The notes under the pieces were generated by a model. The model had not been told where the DNA came from. It did no database searches and saw nothing but the letters and a program-made list of their open reading frames with translations. Below, piece after piece: positions 62,720-64,000 of a DNA stretch of 64,000 nt; the first letter of the stretch is position 1, and every line of letters starts with the position of its first letter. This DNA is from Roseimaritima multifibrata (GTDB lineage: Bacteria; Planctomycetota; Planctomycetia; Pirellulales; Pirellulaceae). The stretch covers positions 6,944,001 through 7,008,000 of the forward strand of contig NZ_CP036262.1 in the NCBI RefSeq assembly GCF_007741495.1, in the 5' to 3' direction. The position numbers were made by a program, and so were the translations under genes.

Positions 62720-64000
62720 CTACAGATAATCCCGCGTCCGAAAAGCCCCCCCGCCGGACGGACGAGACTGAGAGGGGCGCGACTGAGGAGCCCGCGACGA
62801 AGAGGACCGCGAAGCCGGTCGACTGGTGCTATTACCAAAGGTTCGCGAACGGCTTCCGTGATGACTAACCCGGCGAGACCCAGCCCTCCGAGCGTGCTCG
62901 CTTAAAGCGCTGCCAGCAGCACTGGCCATCGCATGAATCAGGACCTGAGTCAGCGGATGTGCAGCGACCTGCGAAACCTGTTCCATCACCGACGGGCCAA
63001 AAACCTGAGCGCGGCGAAGATCAACCCAAATGGAATCGGCCGAAGTATCACCGCGACGAAATGCCTCCAAAGCTCCTGTAATGTCGAAGGTCATCCGAAA
63101 CTGACTACGCGACGACTCATACCCTGCGGCCCGATATTGCTGCAACAGCCGACCCAATTCCTGAGCCTGCTGCTCCAACCGGGTAACCCGCTGATGCCTG
63201 TCCGATACTTCATCGCCTGCGTTTTCCAACTCAGCTTCGACCCCCTGCAGGCGAGCAACGATTTGGTCATCGGAGACCTCAGGCGTCTGATCGGCTCGGC
63301 CGGCGAGCGTCCGCATGTCGGTCTTCTCAAGCACGGAGCGAAACAGATCGACGGCTTCGCGGTAGTACGGCCCCCGCGTGTCCTCCAGCTCGGTCAATTC
63401 TGAACGGACCGCGTCAAGCTTCAAACGAACGCTGTCCAAACCTTCGATCACGCCGACTCGTTCGGCACGAACCTTTTCCAGTTCTGCCGATACCGCGGTT
63501 AACCCCAACGATTCGGCTCGCTGGTCTCGCTGACTTTCCAGTTCCTCCAACACCGTGTCGACCGCTTCGCGATCTTCCTGAACGATTTCCTGCATACGCT
63601 GAGGGGTCGTTGTCAGGAAATCGTACCCTTGGCGAGCTTCCCGATAACCGATCAGCTTTCCCACCCAGCGGTCCATTCGCCTGGTAAATCCTTTTCCTGC
63701 GTAAGCCGGAGTTCCCAGACCTCGATCATACAAATATTGAAACAAGTGACTCTTTTCGTAGGCGGGTAGTTTCTGTGCGGCATCCTGCTGCACTTCACTT
63801 AGCCGACCCTCAGCCTGCTCCAAGGCCGCCTCAGCAGTCGCGGCCCGGTCCGACAAAGAAGCGAACTGCGGATCGGCAGCCAATTCGTCGGCCAACTGCC
63901 GACTGAGCACCTGCTGCTGTTCCAGCAGATCCTCTAGACGTGCATCCACATTTTCCAACAAGGCTTCCCAACGCAACTGTTCGTTCTGTTGTTCCGCCAG
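62720..64000 (-). CDS. Coiled-coil protein of unknown function (start beyond window)
   Basis: The frame stays open to the window edge: residues LAEQQNEQ precede the TTG at 63976, so the true start lies beyond 64000. At least 426 residues are present. Long heptad-type segments rich in Glu/Gln/Arg (about 1-50 and 110-290) predict coiled coil. A hydrophilic middle segment (SHLFQYLYDRGLGTPAYAG...FTRRMDRWVGKLIGYREARQGYDFL) is more globular. A short Ala-rich stretch (VLIHAMASAAGSALSEHA) precedes a Ser/Arg-rich disordered tail ending SGGGAFRTRDYL. No family is recognised; a structural or scaffold role is possible. Confidence 0.75.
   Translation of the reverse strand: MAEQQNEQLRWEALLENVDARLEDLLEQQQVLSRQLADELAADPQFASLSDRAATAEAALEQAEGRLSEVQQDAAQKLPAYEKSHLFQYLYDRGLGTPAYAGKGFTRRMDRWVGKLIGYREARQGYDFLTTTPQRMQEIVQEDREAVDTVLEELESQRDQRAESLGLTAVSAELEKVRAERVGVIEGLDSVRLKLDAVRSELTELEDTRGPYYREAVDLFRSVLEKTDMRTLAGRADQTPEVSDDQIVARLQGVEAELENAGDEVSDRHQRVTRLEQQAQELGRLLQQYRAAGYESSRSQFRMTFDITGALEAFRRGDTSADSIWVDLRRAQVFGPSVMEQVSQVAAHPLTQVLIHAMASAAGSALSEHARRAGSRRVSHHGSRSRTFGNSTSRPASRSSSSRAPQSRPSQSRPSGGGAFRTRDYL

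Overview
The window looks like chromosomal DNA of a planctomycete, most likely a marine Pirellulales relative (Rhodopirellula-like). Evidence for this is a DUF1559 pseudopilin with an H-X9-DG tail, a Planctomycete-type cytochrome c/DUF1549 protein, a giant secreted protein that begins with an LESRRLLA-type signal, a divergent MnmE-like GTPase, a PheT without the tRNA-binding domain, and a general abundance of two-component and Ser/Thr kinase regulators. No phage, transposase, CRISPR array, tRNA or rRNA gene was found.

Layout. 1-2.9 kb: minus-strand secreted/lipoprotein genes and a DUF1559 protein. 3.8-9.8 kb: a type II secretion/type IV pilus-like operon (secretin N-domain protein without a barrel, GspE, GspF), followed by an eight-unit repeat array. 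10.8-18 kb: HupE, a methyltransferase plus UbiA-like membrane protein pair, a zinc-ribbon protein, an MnmE-like GTPase, and a PAS-GGDEF-EAL/HDOD signalling pair. 18-26 kb: an MsbA-type ABC exporter, a small basic protein with DegP/HtrA, a second repeat array, and an NtrB/NtrC-like pair. 26-37 kb: a second, minus-strand NtrC/NtrB-like pair, a divergent OprP-like porin, and a DabA-DabB-NuoM-like inorganic carbon uptake operon with a good sigma-54 promoter. 37-39 kb: DUF819 protein and infA. 39-45.5 kb: a four-gene TolC/adaptor/adaptor/M50-metalloprotease export cassette facing a 1,723-residue cadherin/dockerin protein (45.5-50.7 kb). 50.9-58 kb: exonuclease, lipase-like hydrolase, heptamer and octamer tandem repeats, amidohydrolase, sensor Ser/Thr kinase, BioA. 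58.3-62.4 kb: rpmI-rplT-pheS-pheT. The window ends inside a coiled-coil protein.

How parts may work together. The minus-strand NtrB/NtrC-like pair (26.3-29.05 kb), the porin and the dab operon share a TGCA-type inverted repeat (12 of 14 bases identical) in front of the kinase/porin and in front of dabA. The dabA copy lies about 130 bases upstream of a -24/-12 promoter. This suggests an enhancer-binding-protein-controlled regulon for bicarbonate/CO2 entry. The export cassette at 39-45.5 kb has an outer-membrane channel, two adaptors and a membrane metalloprotease but no recognisable pump or ATPase, and is the best candidate for an undescribed secretion system.

A family of 85-87 base repeats (about 100-base period) appears at five or more intergenic sites. 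Each complete unit can be drawn as a cloverleaf: an outer TTCTTAGCGG/CCGCTAAGAA stem and three internal hairpins. All coordinates and motif readings come from direct inspection; no database search was run.
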